Source of the DNA: DATJZH01 sp035499215 | GTDB taxonomy: Bacteria; Actinomycetota; Actinomycetes; Streptosporangiales; Streptosporangiaceae | Reading direction: 5' to 3' | Assembly (NCBI GenBank): GCA_035499215.1 | Contig: DATJZH010000137.1 | Coordinates: forward strand, 1 to 40,820 | DNA: 40,820 nucleotides | Shown: positions 26,024 through 34,421 of the stretch, piece by piece | Layout of the letters: every line of letters starts with the position of its first letter | Numbering within the stretch: position 1 is the first letter of the stretch | Position numbers and translations under genes: made by a program | Notes under the pieces: model-generated | What the model was told of the DNA's origin: nothing | What the model saw: the letters and a program-made list of their open reading frames with translations, nothing else | Database searches by the model: none

Positions 26024-26766
26024 TGCTGGCCTCCGTCGGCAGTGCCGGGCTCCGCGGTGCCCGGCTGGCCCTGGCCGGCGTCAGCCGGGCCGGCCTGCCC
26101 GCTGCCGGCCTGCGGCGCCGCCGGTCTCCAGCCATGCTCCCGGGCGATCCGCAGGCCGGCCAGCGTCGCCTCGCCGGCGGTATGGCCGCCGGCTGCCTGG
26201 TCGTCGGGAAACCCGGCCAGGATCCGGGACGCTTCCTGCCAGCTGCACAGCCGCGGTGCCCCGCGGGTCGGCGAGATCTCGGCCCCGGCCCGCAGCCCGT
26301 CAACGAGCTCCCGCGCCCGCTGCGGCGTCATGTTGTCGAAGAACTCCCAGTTCACCATCATGACCGGCGCGTAGTCGCAGGCCGCGTTGCACTCCAGGTG
26401 CTCGAGGGTGATCGCGGCGTCCGGGGTGGTCTCGTCGTTGCCGATGCCGAGGTGCTGCTGCAGGTCAGCGAAGATGGCGTCGCCGCCCATCACCGCGCAG
26501 AGCGCGTTCGTGCAGACGCCGACGTGATACCGGCCGACCGGCCGGCGCTTGAACATCGTGTAGAAGGACACGACCGCCGTGACCTCCGCCTCGGACAGCC
26601 CGAGCTGCCCGGCGCAGAACGCGATCCCGTCTGCGGAGACATACCCCTCCTCGGCCTGCACCAGGTGCAGCAGCGGCAGCAGCGCGGAGCGCGGCCGCGG
26701 GTAGCGGCCGATGATCTCGGCGGCCTCCGGCACCAGCCGCGAGCGCGCTTCCAGGCTGAGCGCCAT
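26020..26766 (-). CDS. nuoE: NADH-quinone oxidoreductase subunit E ([2Fe-2S])
   Basis: This is the thioredoxin-fold subunit with the N1a cluster, paired with NuoF. The product is 248 aa. Ligands are C85, C90, C126 and C130. A C-terminal extension of about 90 residues (from about 160), low complexity at its end, makes it longer than the E. coli subunit. The ATG at 26766 (MALSLEARSR) is chosen: GGAGGAG lies 10 nt upstream and it overlaps the nuoD TAA by one base (TAATG). The frame stays open to 28314, but that part is a shadow of nuoD. Confidence 0.93.
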   Translation of the reverse strand: MALSLEARSRLVPEAAEIIGRYPRPRSALLPLLHLVQAEEGYVSADGIAFCAGQLGLSEAEVTAVVSFYTMFKRRPVGRYHVGVCTNALCAVMGGDAIFADLQQHLGIGNDETTPDAAITLEHLECNAACDYAPVMMVNWEFFDNMTPQRARELVDGLRAGAEISPTRGAPRLCSWQEASRILAGFPDDQAAGGHTAGEATLAGLRIAREHGWRPAAPQAGSGQAGPADAGQGQPGTAEPGTADGGQQ

Positions 26767-28208
26767 TACCTGTCTACTCCTCCCATCACCGGGTCGATGC
26801 TGGCGACGGCGGCGATGACGTCGGCGATCATCCCGCCCTCGCACATCGCCGGTGCCGACTGCAGGTTCGTGAACGACGGATCGCGGAAGTGCACCCGGTA
26901 GGGCCGGGTGCCGCCGTCGCTGACCGCGTGGCAGCCCAGTTCGCCGCGCGGCGACTCGACGGCCTGGTACGCCTGGCCGGCGGGGACCCGGAAGCCCTCG
27001 GTGACCAGCTTGAAGTGGTGGATGAGCGCCTCCATGGACTGGCCCATGATGTGCGCGATGTGGTCCGGCGAGTTGCCCAGGCCGTCTGGCCCGAGCGCCA
27101 GCCGGGCGGGCCAGCCGATCTTGGCGTCCTTGATCATCACCGGGTCGTCGGGCGGGCGGGGGCCGGCCAGCCGCTCGACGCACTGCTCGATGATCCGCAG
27201 TGACTGGTCCATCTCGTCCATCCGGACCAGGTACCGGCCGTAGGCGTCGCAGCTGGTCTGCACGGGAACGTCGAACTCGTATGTCTCGTAGCCGCAGTAG
27301 GGCTGGCTCTTGCGCAGGTCCCAGGGCAGGCCGGTGGAGCGCAGCATCGGCCCGGTAACGCCCAGCGCCATGCACCCGGTCAGGTCCAGGTACGCGATGT
27401 TCCTGGTTCTGGCGAGGAAGATCGGGTTGGCGTCGAGGAGAGCGCGTATCTCGCCGAGCTGCCCGGGCATCACGTCCAGGAACTCGCGGATCTGCTCCAG
27501 CGCGCCAGGCGGCAGGTCCTGCGACACCCCGCCGGGCCGGACGTAGCCGTGGTTCATCCGCAGCCCGGTGATCAGCTCGAACAGGTCGAGCACCTTCTCC
27601 CGCTCGCGCAGCCCGTACAGGAACACCGTCGTGGCGCCGAGCTCCATTCCGAACGGCCCGATCCCCGTCAGGTGCGAGGAGATCCGGTTCAGCTCCATCA
27701 TCAGCACCCGGATCACGTTGGCCCGGTCCGGGATCCGCTCCTCGATGCCGAGCAGCCGCTCCACGGCCAGGCAGTAGGCGGTCTCGTTGAAGAACGGCGA
27801 CAGGTAGTCCATCCGGGTGCAGAACGTTACGCCCTGCGTCCACGTCCGGTACTCCATGTTCTTCTCGATGCCGGTGTGCAGGTAGCCGATGACCGGCCGC
27901 AGCTCGGTCACCGTCTCGGCGTCCAGGGTCAGCACCATCCGCAGCACGCCGTGCGTGGACGGATGCTGCGGGCCCATGTTGACGACCAGGGTCTCCGTGC
28001 TGGTCTCGCCTCGTGCCCGGACGGCATCGACCAGCTGGTCCCAGTCCTCGCCGCCGACTATGTAGACGCGACCTTCTTCTGCGGTGCCGGCTGTGGTGGT
28101 CCCGCCTGCGGTCGTGCCGCCCGCTGCGGTACTGCCTGCTGCGGTACTGCCCGGGGGGGGCGGACCCCCGGTCCCCCCGCTGGCCCGCGGATCGGCCTGG
28201 GCGGTCAT
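26766..28208 (-). CDS. nuoD: NADH-quinone oxidoreductase subunit D (49 kDa)
   Basis: This is the quinone-site subunit, related to the [NiFe] hydrogenase large subunit. The product is 480 aa. GPQHPSTHG, HTGIEKNMEYRTW, MELNRISSHL and the C-terminal DPVMGGVDR are present. Residues 1-47 are an unusual Gly/Thr/Ala/Pro-rich tail before VYIVGGEDW. It includes a five-residue in-frame duplication and is encoded next to a run of eight identical bases (28153-28160). The ATG at 28208 overlaps the nuoC stop (ATGA). Confidence 0.95.
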   Translation of the reverse strand: MTAQADPRASGGTGGPPPPGSTAAGSTAAGGTTAGGTTTAGTAEEGRVYIVGGEDWDQLVDAVRARGETSTETLVVNMGPQHPSTHGVLRMVLTLDAETVTELRPVIGYLHTGIEKNMEYRTWTQGVTFCTRMDYLSPFFNETAYCLAVERLLGIEERIPDRANVIRVLMMELNRISSHLTGIGPFGMELGATTVFLYGLREREKVLDLFELITGLRMNHGYVRPGGVSQDLPPGALEQIREFLDVMPGQLGEIRALLDANPIFLARTRNIAYLDLTGCMALGVTGPMLRSTGLPWDLRKSQPYCGYETYEFDVPVQTSCDAYGRYLVRMDEMDQSLRIIEQCVERLAGPRPPDDPVMIKDAKIGWPARLALGPDGLGNSPDHIAHIMGQSMEALIHHFKLVTEGFRVPAGQAYQAVESPRGELGCHAVSDGGTRPYRVHFRDPSFTNLQSAPAMCEGGMIADVIAAVASIDPVMGGVDR

Positions 28209-28930
28209 TGGTAGGACCTCCGCTCATCCGGCGGCGGAATCGTGGCGCCGCGGTACTCGACCGGGATGCCGCCCAGCGGATAGTCCTTCCGCTGCGGGTG
28301 GCCTTTCCAGTCATCGGGCATCTCGATCCTGGTCAGCGCCGGGTGCCCGGTGAAAACGATCCCGAAGAAATCCCAGGTCTCGCGCTCATGCCAGTCGCAC
28401 GTCGGGTAGACGTCGACCAGCGACGGAATCGTCGGATCCGCGTCGGGCGCCGCCACCTCCAGCCGCAGCCGCCGGTTGTGGGTGAGCGAGACCAGGTGAT
28501 AGACGGCGTGCAGCTCGCGGCCGATGTCCACGGGGTAATGCACGCCCGACACCCCGGTGCACAGCTCGAATGCCAGCGCCGGGTCATCGCGCAGCCGCCG
28601 GGCGACCTCGGGCAGGTGCTCGCGCCGCACGTAGCAGGTCATCTCGCCGTTCGCCACGATCACCCGCTCGACCGCGTCGCCGAAGCTCCCGCCGGCCTGC
28701 TGCAGCGAGCCGGCCAGCCGGTCGGCGACCTCGTCGAAATAGGACCCGTAAGGCCGCGGGCTGGACAGCGCGGGCGCGCGCCTGATCCGCAGCCCGCCGT
28801 AGCCGGAGGTGTCGCCGGTCGTGTTCGCGCCGAACATCCCGGTGCGCACCACCTGCTCGGCGAGCCGCTCGTGCCCGGCAAGCGCTGCCTGGTCGGGGCC
28901 CTTGTCACCGGGCGCTGCCTGCCCGGTCAC
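28205..28930 (-). CDS. nuoC: NADH-quinone oxidoreductase subunit C (30 kDa)
   Basis: This peripheral-arm subunit holds NuoD in place near the quinone site. The product is 241 aa. The family signature runs YPTCDWHERETWDFFGI then PDDWKGHPQRKDYPLGG at about 190-225. The GTG at 28930 shares GTGA with the nuoB stop, which decides the start; the ORF is open to 29203, but that region is a nuoB shadow. It is a separate gene, not a NuoCD fusion. Confidence 0.95.
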   Translation of the reverse strand: MTGQAAPGDKGPDQAALAGHERLAEQVVRTGMFGANTTGDTSGYGGLRIRRAPALSSPRPYGSYFDEVADRLAGSLQQAGGSFGDAVERVIVANGEMTCYVRREHLPEVARRLRDDPALAFELCTGVSGVHYPVDIGRELHAVYHLVSLTHNRRLRLEVAAPDADPTIPSLVDVYPTCDWHERETWDFFGIVFTGHPALTRIEMPDDWKGHPQRKDYPLGGIPVEYRGATIPPPDERRSYQ

Positions 28931-29487
28931 TCGTGCCCCCCGGACTGCAGCCCGGACATCAGCGGCAGCCGCCGCAGCCTGGCCTGCTCGAGCTCGGTGA
29001 CCTGCCGCTCGCGGTTGACCCCGAGCTTCATGTTCTGGATCTTGTCGTGCAGCTTCACGATGGCATCGAGCAGCATTTCCGGCCGGGGCGGGCAGCCGGG
29101 CAGGTAGATGTCGACCGGGACGATATGGTCGACGCCCTGCAGAATCGCATAGTTGTTGAACATCCCGCCGCTCGACGCGCAGACCCCCATCGAGATGACC
29201 CACTTGGGGTCGGCCATCTGGTCGTAGATCTGCCGCAGCACCGGCGCCATCTTCTGGCTCACCCGGCCGGCCACGATCATCAGGTCGGCCTGGCGCGGGG
29301 TATTGGACGCGCGCTCCATGCCGAACCTGGCCAGGTCGTGCCGGGGCCCGCCGGTGGACATCAGCTCGATCGCGCAGCAGGCCAGGCCGAAGGTGGCAGG
29401 CCAGACCGAGCTCTTGCGGGCGTAGCCGGCCAGCTTCTCGACCGAGGCCAGCAGCACGCCGCCGGGCAGCTTCTCCTCAAGACCCAT
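28927..29487 (-). CDS. nuoB: NADH-quinone oxidoreductase subunit B (N2 cluster)
   Basis: This subunit binds the terminal [4Fe-4S] cluster N2 that reduces quinone. The product is 186 aa. Ligands are the tandem C37-C38 (LACCAIE), C103 (MGVCASSGG) and C132 (PGCPPRPE). It starts at ATG 29487, only 3 nt after the nuoA stop, and overlaps nuoC by 4 nt. Length and motifs are normal. Confidence 0.96.
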   Translation of the reverse strand: MGLEEKLPGGVLLASVEKLAGYARKSSVWPATFGLACCAIELMSTGGPRHDLARFGMERASNTPRQADLMIVAGRVSQKMAPVLRQIYDQMADPKWVISMGVCASSGGMFNNYAILQGVDHIVPVDIYLPGCPPRPEMLLDAIVKLHDKIQNMKLGVNRERQVTELEQARLRRLPLMSGLQSGGHE

Positions 29488-29490
29488 GAC

Positions 29491-29847
29491 CTAATCCCAT
29501 TCCAGCCCGCCGCGGCGCCAGACGTAGGCGTAGGCGACAAGGACCGTGGCTATGAACGTGACCATCTCGACCAGCCCGAAGGCCCCCAGCCGGTCGAAGG
29601 CGACCGCCCACGGGTAGAGAAAGATGATCTCGATGTCGAACACGATGAAGAGCATCGCGGTGAGGTAGTACTTGACCGGGAAGTGCACGCCGGCCAGCTT
29701 CGGGGTCGGCTCGATGCCGCACTCATAGCTCTCGAGCTTGGCCCTGTTCCACCGCTTGGGGCCGGCCAGCGAGCCCATGATCAGCGAGCCGACCGCGAAC
29801 ACGGCCGCCAGTGCCGCGAGCACCAGGATCGGCACATAGCCGCTCAT
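29491..29847 (-). CDS. nuoA: NADH-quinone oxidoreductase subunit A
   Basis: This small membrane subunit next to the quinone site has 118 aa and three transmembrane helices. The conserved loop ESYECGIEP and the helix FIVFDIEIIFLYPWAV with its acidic residues are present. AAGGGGGTG sits about 8 nt before the ATG at 29847. It follows the geranylgeranyl reductase gene by 60 nt without an obvious own operator, which suggests joint transcription with that gene. Confidence 0.96.
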   Translation of the reverse strand: MSGYVPILVLAALAAVFAVGSLIMGSLAGPKRWNRAKLESYECGIEPTPKLAGVHFPVKYYLTAMLFIVFDIEIIFLYPWAVAFDRLGAFGLVEMVTFIATVLVAYAYVWRRGGLEWD

Positions 29848-29907
29848 GCCGTAGCACCCCCTTGATATCGGGGCGCCGCAGCGCAGCGCCGCGGCGTCAT
29901 CTTTCTG

Positions 29908-31290
29908 CTATGCCGCCGGCGTCATCTTAGACACCGCATTCACGAGGCGATCCACCGCGTCGCCACCGCGGGTTTCGGTCAGGTTGCCGAGGAACTTCAT
30001 GGTGAAGCGCATCACCGCCGGGCGCTTGACGCCATGGCGGGTCGCGAACCTCATGAACTTCGGGTTGCCGATCAGGTGCACGAAGGCGCGCCCCAGTGTG
30101 TAGTAGCCGCCGTAGGCGTCCCGCAGTGCCGCGGGGTAGCTCTGCAGGACGCGCTCGGCACTCGCCGCGGTGGGCCGGGCCAGTGCCTGTATTATCACCC
30201 GCGCGACGGTCTCACCCGATTCGAGGGCATACGCGATTCCCTCGCCATTGCACGGATTGATCATCCCGCCCGCATCGCCGGCCAGCAGCAGCCCCCTGGT
30301 GTAGTGCGGGGTCCGGTTGAACCCCATCGGCAGCGCCGCTCCCCTGACCGGCTGGGTCCGGTTCTCCTCGGTGAGGCCCCACTCCGCGGGCATCGCGGCA
30401 AGCCAGCGGCGCAGCAAGCCGCGGTAGTCGATGTTCTGGAACGCCTTCGAGGTGTTCAGCAGGCCGAGACCCACGTTGCTCGTGCCATCGCCCATGCCGA
30501 AGATCCAGCCGTAACCAGGCAGCAGCTGATCACCGTCCCACAGGTCCAGCCACGCTTCGAGGTAGTCGTCGTCGTGCCGCGGGCTGTCGTAGTAGGTGCG
30601 CACCGCCACCCCGAGCGGGCGGTCGTCCCGCCTGCGCAGGCCCATGGCGACCGACAGCCGCGAGGAGTTGCCGTCGGCAGCGATGATCACCCGGGCGCGA
30701 AACTCCCGCTGCGCCGATGCCGCGGCGGCGCTGGCGTCTTCCGCGCCGGCCGGCGGCGCGGTGACCCCGATGATCCGCCCGGTGCGGTCATCGAGCAGCG
30801 GGCCAGTGACGTTGACGCCCTCAAGCAGCCGGGCGCCGGCCTTCTCCGCGTGCCGGGCCAGGATCTCGTCAAATTCGAGCCTGGTGCGCACCAGGCCGTA
30901 GCCGGGGAAGCTGGACAGGTCCGGCCAGGGCAGCTCGATGCGGCCGCCGCCGCCGATGATCCGCAGGCCCTTGTTCCTGAGCCAGCCGTCGCTTTCGGCG
31001 GTCGGCACGCCCATGCCCGCCAGCGCCTTGACCGCGCGGGGGGTCAGCCCGTCGCCGCAGACTTTCTCCCGCGGGAACCGGGTCTTCTCCAGCACCAGGA
31101 CGTCCAGGCCCGCAGCGGCGAGGTAGAAAGCGGCCGCGGAGCCTGCCGGACCTGCGCCCACGATGATGACGTCGGCGATGTCGCCGCGCCCGGGCGCGGC
31201 GGCATGGCCGGCGCGCGCGGCATGGCTGGCCTTGCTGGGATCGCCTGGGGCCAAGTCCGGCGTGCCTGCGGGGCGAACTTGCTCGGTCAC
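29908..31290 (-). CDS. Geranylgeranyl reductase family FAD-dependent oxidoreductase
   Basis: This flavoenzyme saturates isoprenoid double bonds; in actinobacteria relatives (MenJ-type) reduce the menaquinone side chain. The product is 460 aa. A tail of about 40 residues precedes the FAD Rossmann motif G45-x-G-x-x-G50 (VIIVGAGPAG), with E68 ending strand 2 and EKVCGDGLTPRAV (C78) typical of the family. A later FAD segment, GLLLAGDAGGMINPCNGEGI, is also present. The start is GTG at 31290; the ribosome binding site is weak. It lies directly behind a Rex operator and 60 nt before nuoA, so it is probably the first gene of the nuo operon. Confidence 0.92.
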   Translation of the reverse strand: MTEQVRPAGTPDLAPGDPSKASHAARAGHAAAPGRGDIADVIIVGAGPAGSAAAFYLAAAGLDVLVLEKTRFPREKVCGDGLTPRAVKALAGMGVPTAESDGWLRNKGLRIIGGGGRIELPWPDLSSFPGYGLVRTRLEFDEILARHAEKAGARLLEGVNVTGPLLDDRTGRIIGVTAPPAGAEDASAAAASAQREFRARVIIAADGNSSRLSVAMGLRRRDDRPLGVAVRTYYDSPRHDDDYLEAWLDLWDGDQLLPGYGWIFGMGDGTSNVGLGLLNTSKAFQNIDYRGLLRRWLAAMPAEWGLTEENRTQPVRGAALPMGFNRTPHYTRGLLLAGDAGGMINPCNGEGIAYALESGETVARVIIQALARPTAASAERVLQSYPAALRDAYGGYYTLGRAFVHLIGNPKFMRFATRHGVKRPAVMRFTMKFLGNLTETRGGDAVDRLVNAVSKMTPAA

Positions 31291-31307
31291 GGACCCGTCC
31301 TGACTAT

Positions 31308-31327
31308 CTTGTGAACGCCTTCACAAG
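31308..31327. promoter_or_regulatory. Rex redox-sensor operator
   Basis: The site CTTGTGAACGCCTTCACAAG has perfect 8-bp arms and contains the full consensus TTGTGAA-N4-TTCACAA of Rex, the repressor released by NADH. In Streptomyces Rex controls cyd, rex-hem and nuo genes. The site lies 18 bp before the geranylgeranyl reductase start codon. The match is seen; control of the reductase and nuo genes by Rex is inferred from family knowledge and position. Confidence 0.85.
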
Positions 31328-31353
31328 TATCTTCATGCAGTCTAGTCCGTCAG
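31326..31353 (-). promoter_or_regulatory. Tentative promoter of the geranylgeranyl reductase-nuo unit
   Basis: On the minus strand CTGACG (31348-31353) and GATACT (31326-31331) are spaced 16 bp. They are near-matches to -35 and -10 hexamers. Transcription would start within the Rex operator, so bound Rex would block it. The hexamers are imperfect. Confidence 0.4.
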
Positions 31354-31412
31354 CCAGGGCTGCGCGGCGCCGCCCTGCGCCGCCGGGCTGACGGCGCCGC
31401 CTGCGCGGCGGA

Positions 31413-32123
31413 TCACCGCGGCAGGCCGTGCTTCCTGGTGGCGACGTGCAGCGCGACAACGCCGAGGCTCAGGTTCCGCCAGCGGACCGCTGACCAGCCG
31501 GCCGCGGCGATCTGGCCGGCCAGCTCCCGCTGACCCGGCCAGTCCCTGATCGATTCCGCCAGGTAGTCGTAGGCCTCGGCATTGCCGCAGAGCCGGCGGG
31601 CCACGGCCGGCAGCGCCGCGGCCAGGTACCGCTGGTAGATCGCATCGGGGCCGCGGCGCGGCAGGTGACTGAACTCGCAGACGACCAGCCGTCCGCCTGG
31701 CCTGGCGACCCGGAGCATCTCGGCCAGCGCCCGGTCGGCGTCGGCCACGTTACGCAGCCCGAAGGAGATGGTGACCGCGTCAAACGACTCACTCCGAAAC
31801 GGGAGTTCCAGTGCATCACCGGCGACGAAGCTGACTCCCGGCGCGGGCCTGCGTGCCCCGACGGCCAGCATCCCGAGCGAGAAGTCACACGCGACGGCGC
31901 GGGCGCCGGCTCCGGTGAAAGATCGCGACGAGGTGCCCGTGCCCGCGGCCAGGTCCAGCACGACCGCGCCAGGCCCGGCAGAGACCGCCCGGGCTACCGC
32001 CCGGCGCCAGAGCCGGTCCTGGCCGAGCGAGAGTGCGTCGTTCAGCAGGTCATAGCGCTCGGCGACCTTGTCGAACATCGCCGAGACGTCGCCGGGTCTC
32101 TTATCGAGCCGGGCACGGGCCAT
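31413..32123 (-). CDS. menG: Demethylmenaquinone methyltransferase
   Basis: This enzyme performs the last ring step of menaquinone synthesis, C-methylating demethylmenaquinone with SAM. The product is 236 aa in the UbiE/MenG family. Its N-terminus, FDKVAERYDLLNDALSLGQDRLWRR, is diagnostic. SAM motif I is DLAAGTG at 57-63. FGLRNVADADRALAEMLRVARPGGRL and SLGVVALHVATR complete the signature. The ATG at 32123 begins only 4 nt after the cysN stop, with no clear ribosome binding site, so translation is probably coupled to cysN. The geranylgeranyl reductase gene follows after 122 nt that contain the Rex operator. Confidence 0.94.
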   Translation of the reverse strand: MARARLDKRPGDVSAMFDKVAERYDLLNDALSLGQDRLWRRAVARAVSAGPGAVVLDLAAGTGTSSRSFTGAGARAVACDFSLGMLAVGARRPAPGVSFVAGDALELPFRSESFDAVTISFGLRNVADADRALAEMLRVARPGGRLVVCEFSHLPRRGPDAIYQRYLAAALPAVARRLCGNAEAYDYLAESIRDWPGQRELAGQIAAAGWSAVRWRNLSLGVVALHVATRKHGLPR

Positions 32124-32127
32124 GGTG

Positions 32128-33444
32128 TCAGCCGGAATCGGTAATCATCGCCGCGCCGACCGTGGCGCTGGTCGCCTCGTCGATAAGGATCAGCCCGCCG
32201 GTCATCCGGTTGCGGTTATAGGGATCGCAGAACACCGGCTGGGTCAGCCGCAGCGTGACCCGGCCGATCTCGTTGAGGCGGAGCTGGACGGCGCTCTCAT
32301 CGCGGTGCAGGGTGTTGACGTCAAGCCGGTAGTGCAGGTCGCGGACGATGGACTTGACGGTCCTGGTGGTGTGCTTGGCGACCAGCCGGCTGTGCGGCGT
32401 CAGCGGCCGTGCGTCCGTCATCCAGCACACCATCGCCTCGACGTCCTGCGTGACCTGCGGCTGATTGTGCGGGCGGCAGATCATGTCGCCGCGGGAGACG
32501 TCGAGATCGTCGGCGAGCAGCAGGGTCACCGACATCGGCGCGAAGGCCTCGGGCACCGGGCCGGCCGGGCCGTCAATGCGCTGGATTGTCGTGGTCAGGC
32601 CGGACGGCAGGTGCATCACCTCGTCGCCGGGCTTGAGGATGCCGCCGGCCACCTGGCCGGCGTAGCCGCGGTAGTCGTGCAGCTCCGGGTCAGTTGCCTG
32701 ATGTGGCCGGATGACGTACTGCACGGGGAACCTGACGTCGATCAGGTTGCGGTCCGAGGCGATGTGCAGGTGCTCAAGATGATGCAGCAGGGACGGCCCG
32801 TCGTACCAGGGCATATTGGCCGAGCGCTGGACGACGTTGTCGCCATGCAGCGCGGAGATCGGGATGAAGGTGAGATCGCCGATCTCTAGTTTCGCCGCGA
32901 AGTTAGTGAATTCCTCCATGATGCTGTCGAATACCGCCGCGTCGTAGCCGACGAGGTCCATCTTGTTGACCGCCAGCACCAGGTGCGGCACCCGCAGCAG
33001 GGTGGCCAGGAAGGCGTGCCGCCTGCTCTGCTCGGTGAGCCCGTTGCGGGCGTCGACCAGCACGATCGCCAGGTCCGCCGTCGACGCCCCGGTCACCATG
33101 TTCCGGGTGTACTGGATGTGACCGGGGGTATCGGCGATGATGAACTTGCGCCGCGGCGTGGCGAAGTAGCGGTAGGCCACGTCGATGGTGATGCCCTGCT
33201 CCCGCTCGGCCCGCAGGCCGTCGGTCAGCAGCGCGAGGTTCGTGTACTCCTCGCCGCGTTCCCGGCTGGTGCGCTCCACCGAGGCGAGCTGGTCCTCGAA
33301 AATGGCCTTGGAGTCATACAGCAGCCGTCCGATGAGGGTGCTCTTGCCGTCATCAACCGAGCCGGCCGTCGCCAGCCGCAGGATGTCCATGTGCCTGTCC
33401 CCGTCGGCCGGCCCAGCGCCGGAGCCGGCAGCCGTGGCCGCCAT
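32128..33444 (-). CDS. cysN: Sulfate adenylyltransferase subunit 1 (GTPase)
   Basis: This is the GTPase subunit that drives CysD-catalysed formation of APS from sulfate and ATP. The product is 438 aa. The P-loop is G28-S-V-D-D-G-K-S35, switch II is D105-T-P-G-H109 and the guanine motif is N160-K-M-D163. Two beta-barrel domains follow, as in elongation-factor-like proteins. It lacks the C-terminal APS kinase (CysC) domain found in CysNC fusions. The ATG at 33444 overlaps the cysD stop by one base (TGATG). Confidence 0.95.
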   Translation of the reverse strand: MAATAAGSGAGPADGDRHMDILRLATAGSVDDGKSTLIGRLLYDSKAIFEDQLASVERTSRERGEEYTNLALLTDGLRAEREQGITIDVAYRYFATPRRKFIIADTPGHIQYTRNMVTGASTADLAIVLVDARNGLTEQSRRHAFLATLLRVPHLVLAVNKMDLVGYDAAVFDSIMEEFTNFAAKLEIGDLTFIPISALHGDNVVQRSANMPWYDGPSLLHHLEHLHIASDRNLIDVRFPVQYVIRPHQATDPELHDYRGYAGQVAGGILKPGDEVMHLPSGLTTTIQRIDGPAGPVPEAFAPMSVTLLLADDLDVSRGDMICRPHNQPQVTQDVEAMVCWMTDARPLTPHSRLVAKHTTRTVKSIVRDLHYRLDVNTLHRDESAVQLRLNEIGRVTLRLTQPVFCDPYNRNRMTGGLILIDEATSATVGAAMITDSG

Positions 33445-34364
33445 CAGAAGTAGCCCTCTCGCTTGCGGTCTTCCATCGCGGCCTCGCTGGCCCGGTCGTC
33501 CGCGCGTGTCTGGCCGCGCTCGGTGATCCGGGTCGCCGCGATCTCGCTGATCACCGCGGCGATGCTGACGGCCGTGGACTCCACCGCTCCGGTGCAGGTC
33601 ATATCCCCCACCGTGCGGTACCGGACCGAGGTCTCGAACACCGGCTCGTCCTCGGTCCGGTCCACGAACGAGCTGTCAGCCAGCAGGATCCCGTCGCGCT
33701 CGAATACCTTCCGACGGTGCGCGAAGTAGATGGCGGGAATCTCCAGCCGCTGGCTCTCGATGTAGTGCCATACATCCAGCTCGGTCCAGTTCGACAGCGG
33801 GAACACCCGGATGTGCTCGCCCCTGCGGATCCGGGTGTTGTAGTTGCTCCACAGCTCGGGCCGCTGGGCCTTGGGGTCCCACTGGCCGAACTCGTCCCGG
33901 AAGGAGAACACCCGTTCCTTGGCGCGGGCCTTCTCCTCATCCCGGCGCGCGCCACCGAACACCGAGTCGAACCGGTGCTCGGTGATCGCATCGAGCAGCG
34001 TTGTCGTCTGCAGCCGGTTGCGGCTGGCCCACCGTCCCGTCTCCTCGGCCGCCTTGCCGGCGTCAATGGTTTCCTGCACCGAGGCTACGATCAGCCGGAC
34101 ACCGAGCTCGGCGGCCCTGCGGTCGCGGAACTCCAGCACCTCGGCAAAATTGTGCCCGGTGTCGACGTGCATCACCGGGAAGGGGATCCGGGCCGGCGCG
34201 AACGCCCGCTCGGCCAGCGCCAGCATCACGATGGAGTCCTTGCCGCCCGAGAACAGCAGTACCGGCCGCTCGAATTCGGCGGCGACCTCCCGCATGATGT
34301 GGATCGACTCGGCCTCCAGGACGTCGAGCTGGGACAGCAGGTAGTCGGAAAGGGCGACTGGCAT
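33444..34364 (-). CDS. cysD: Sulfate adenylyltransferase subunit 2
   Basis: This is the catalytic ATP pyrophosphatase-type subunit that adenylates sulfate. The product is 306 aa. The PP-loop is S39-G-G-K-D-S44. HVDTGHNFAEVLEFRD, FGGARRDEEKARAKER and the C-terminal RKREGYF signature are present. It starts at ATG 34364, 57 nt after the cysQ stop, and leads into cysN with a 1-nt overlap. No cysH, cysI or cysC is in the window, so the rest of assimilation must be encoded elsewhere. Confidence 0.96.
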   Translation of the reverse strand: MPVALSDYLLSQLDVLEAESIHIMREVAAEFERPVLLFSGGKDSIVMLALAERAFAPARIPFPVMHVDTGHNFAEVLEFRDRRAAELGVRLIVASVQETIDAGKAAEETGRWASRNRLQTTTLLDAITEHRFDSVFGGARRDEEKARAKERVFSFRDEFGQWDPKAQRPELWSNYNTRIRRGEHIRVFPLSNWTELDVWHYIESQRLEIPAIYFAHRRKVFERDGILLADSSFVDRTEDEPVFETSVRYRTVGDMTCTGAVESTAVSIAAVISEIAATRITERGQTRADDRASEAAMEDRKREGYF

Positions 34365-34421
34365 AGCGGAAACTCCGGATCGTCGGCGTCGATAGGTCAG
34401 GTGGCGCTGCCGGATCCGGCT

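Noticed and set aside
26766..28314. N-terminal 516 residues of the open frame containing nuoE
   Set aside because: This part is an out-of-frame reading of nuoD; the real NuoE starts at 26766 after TAATG.
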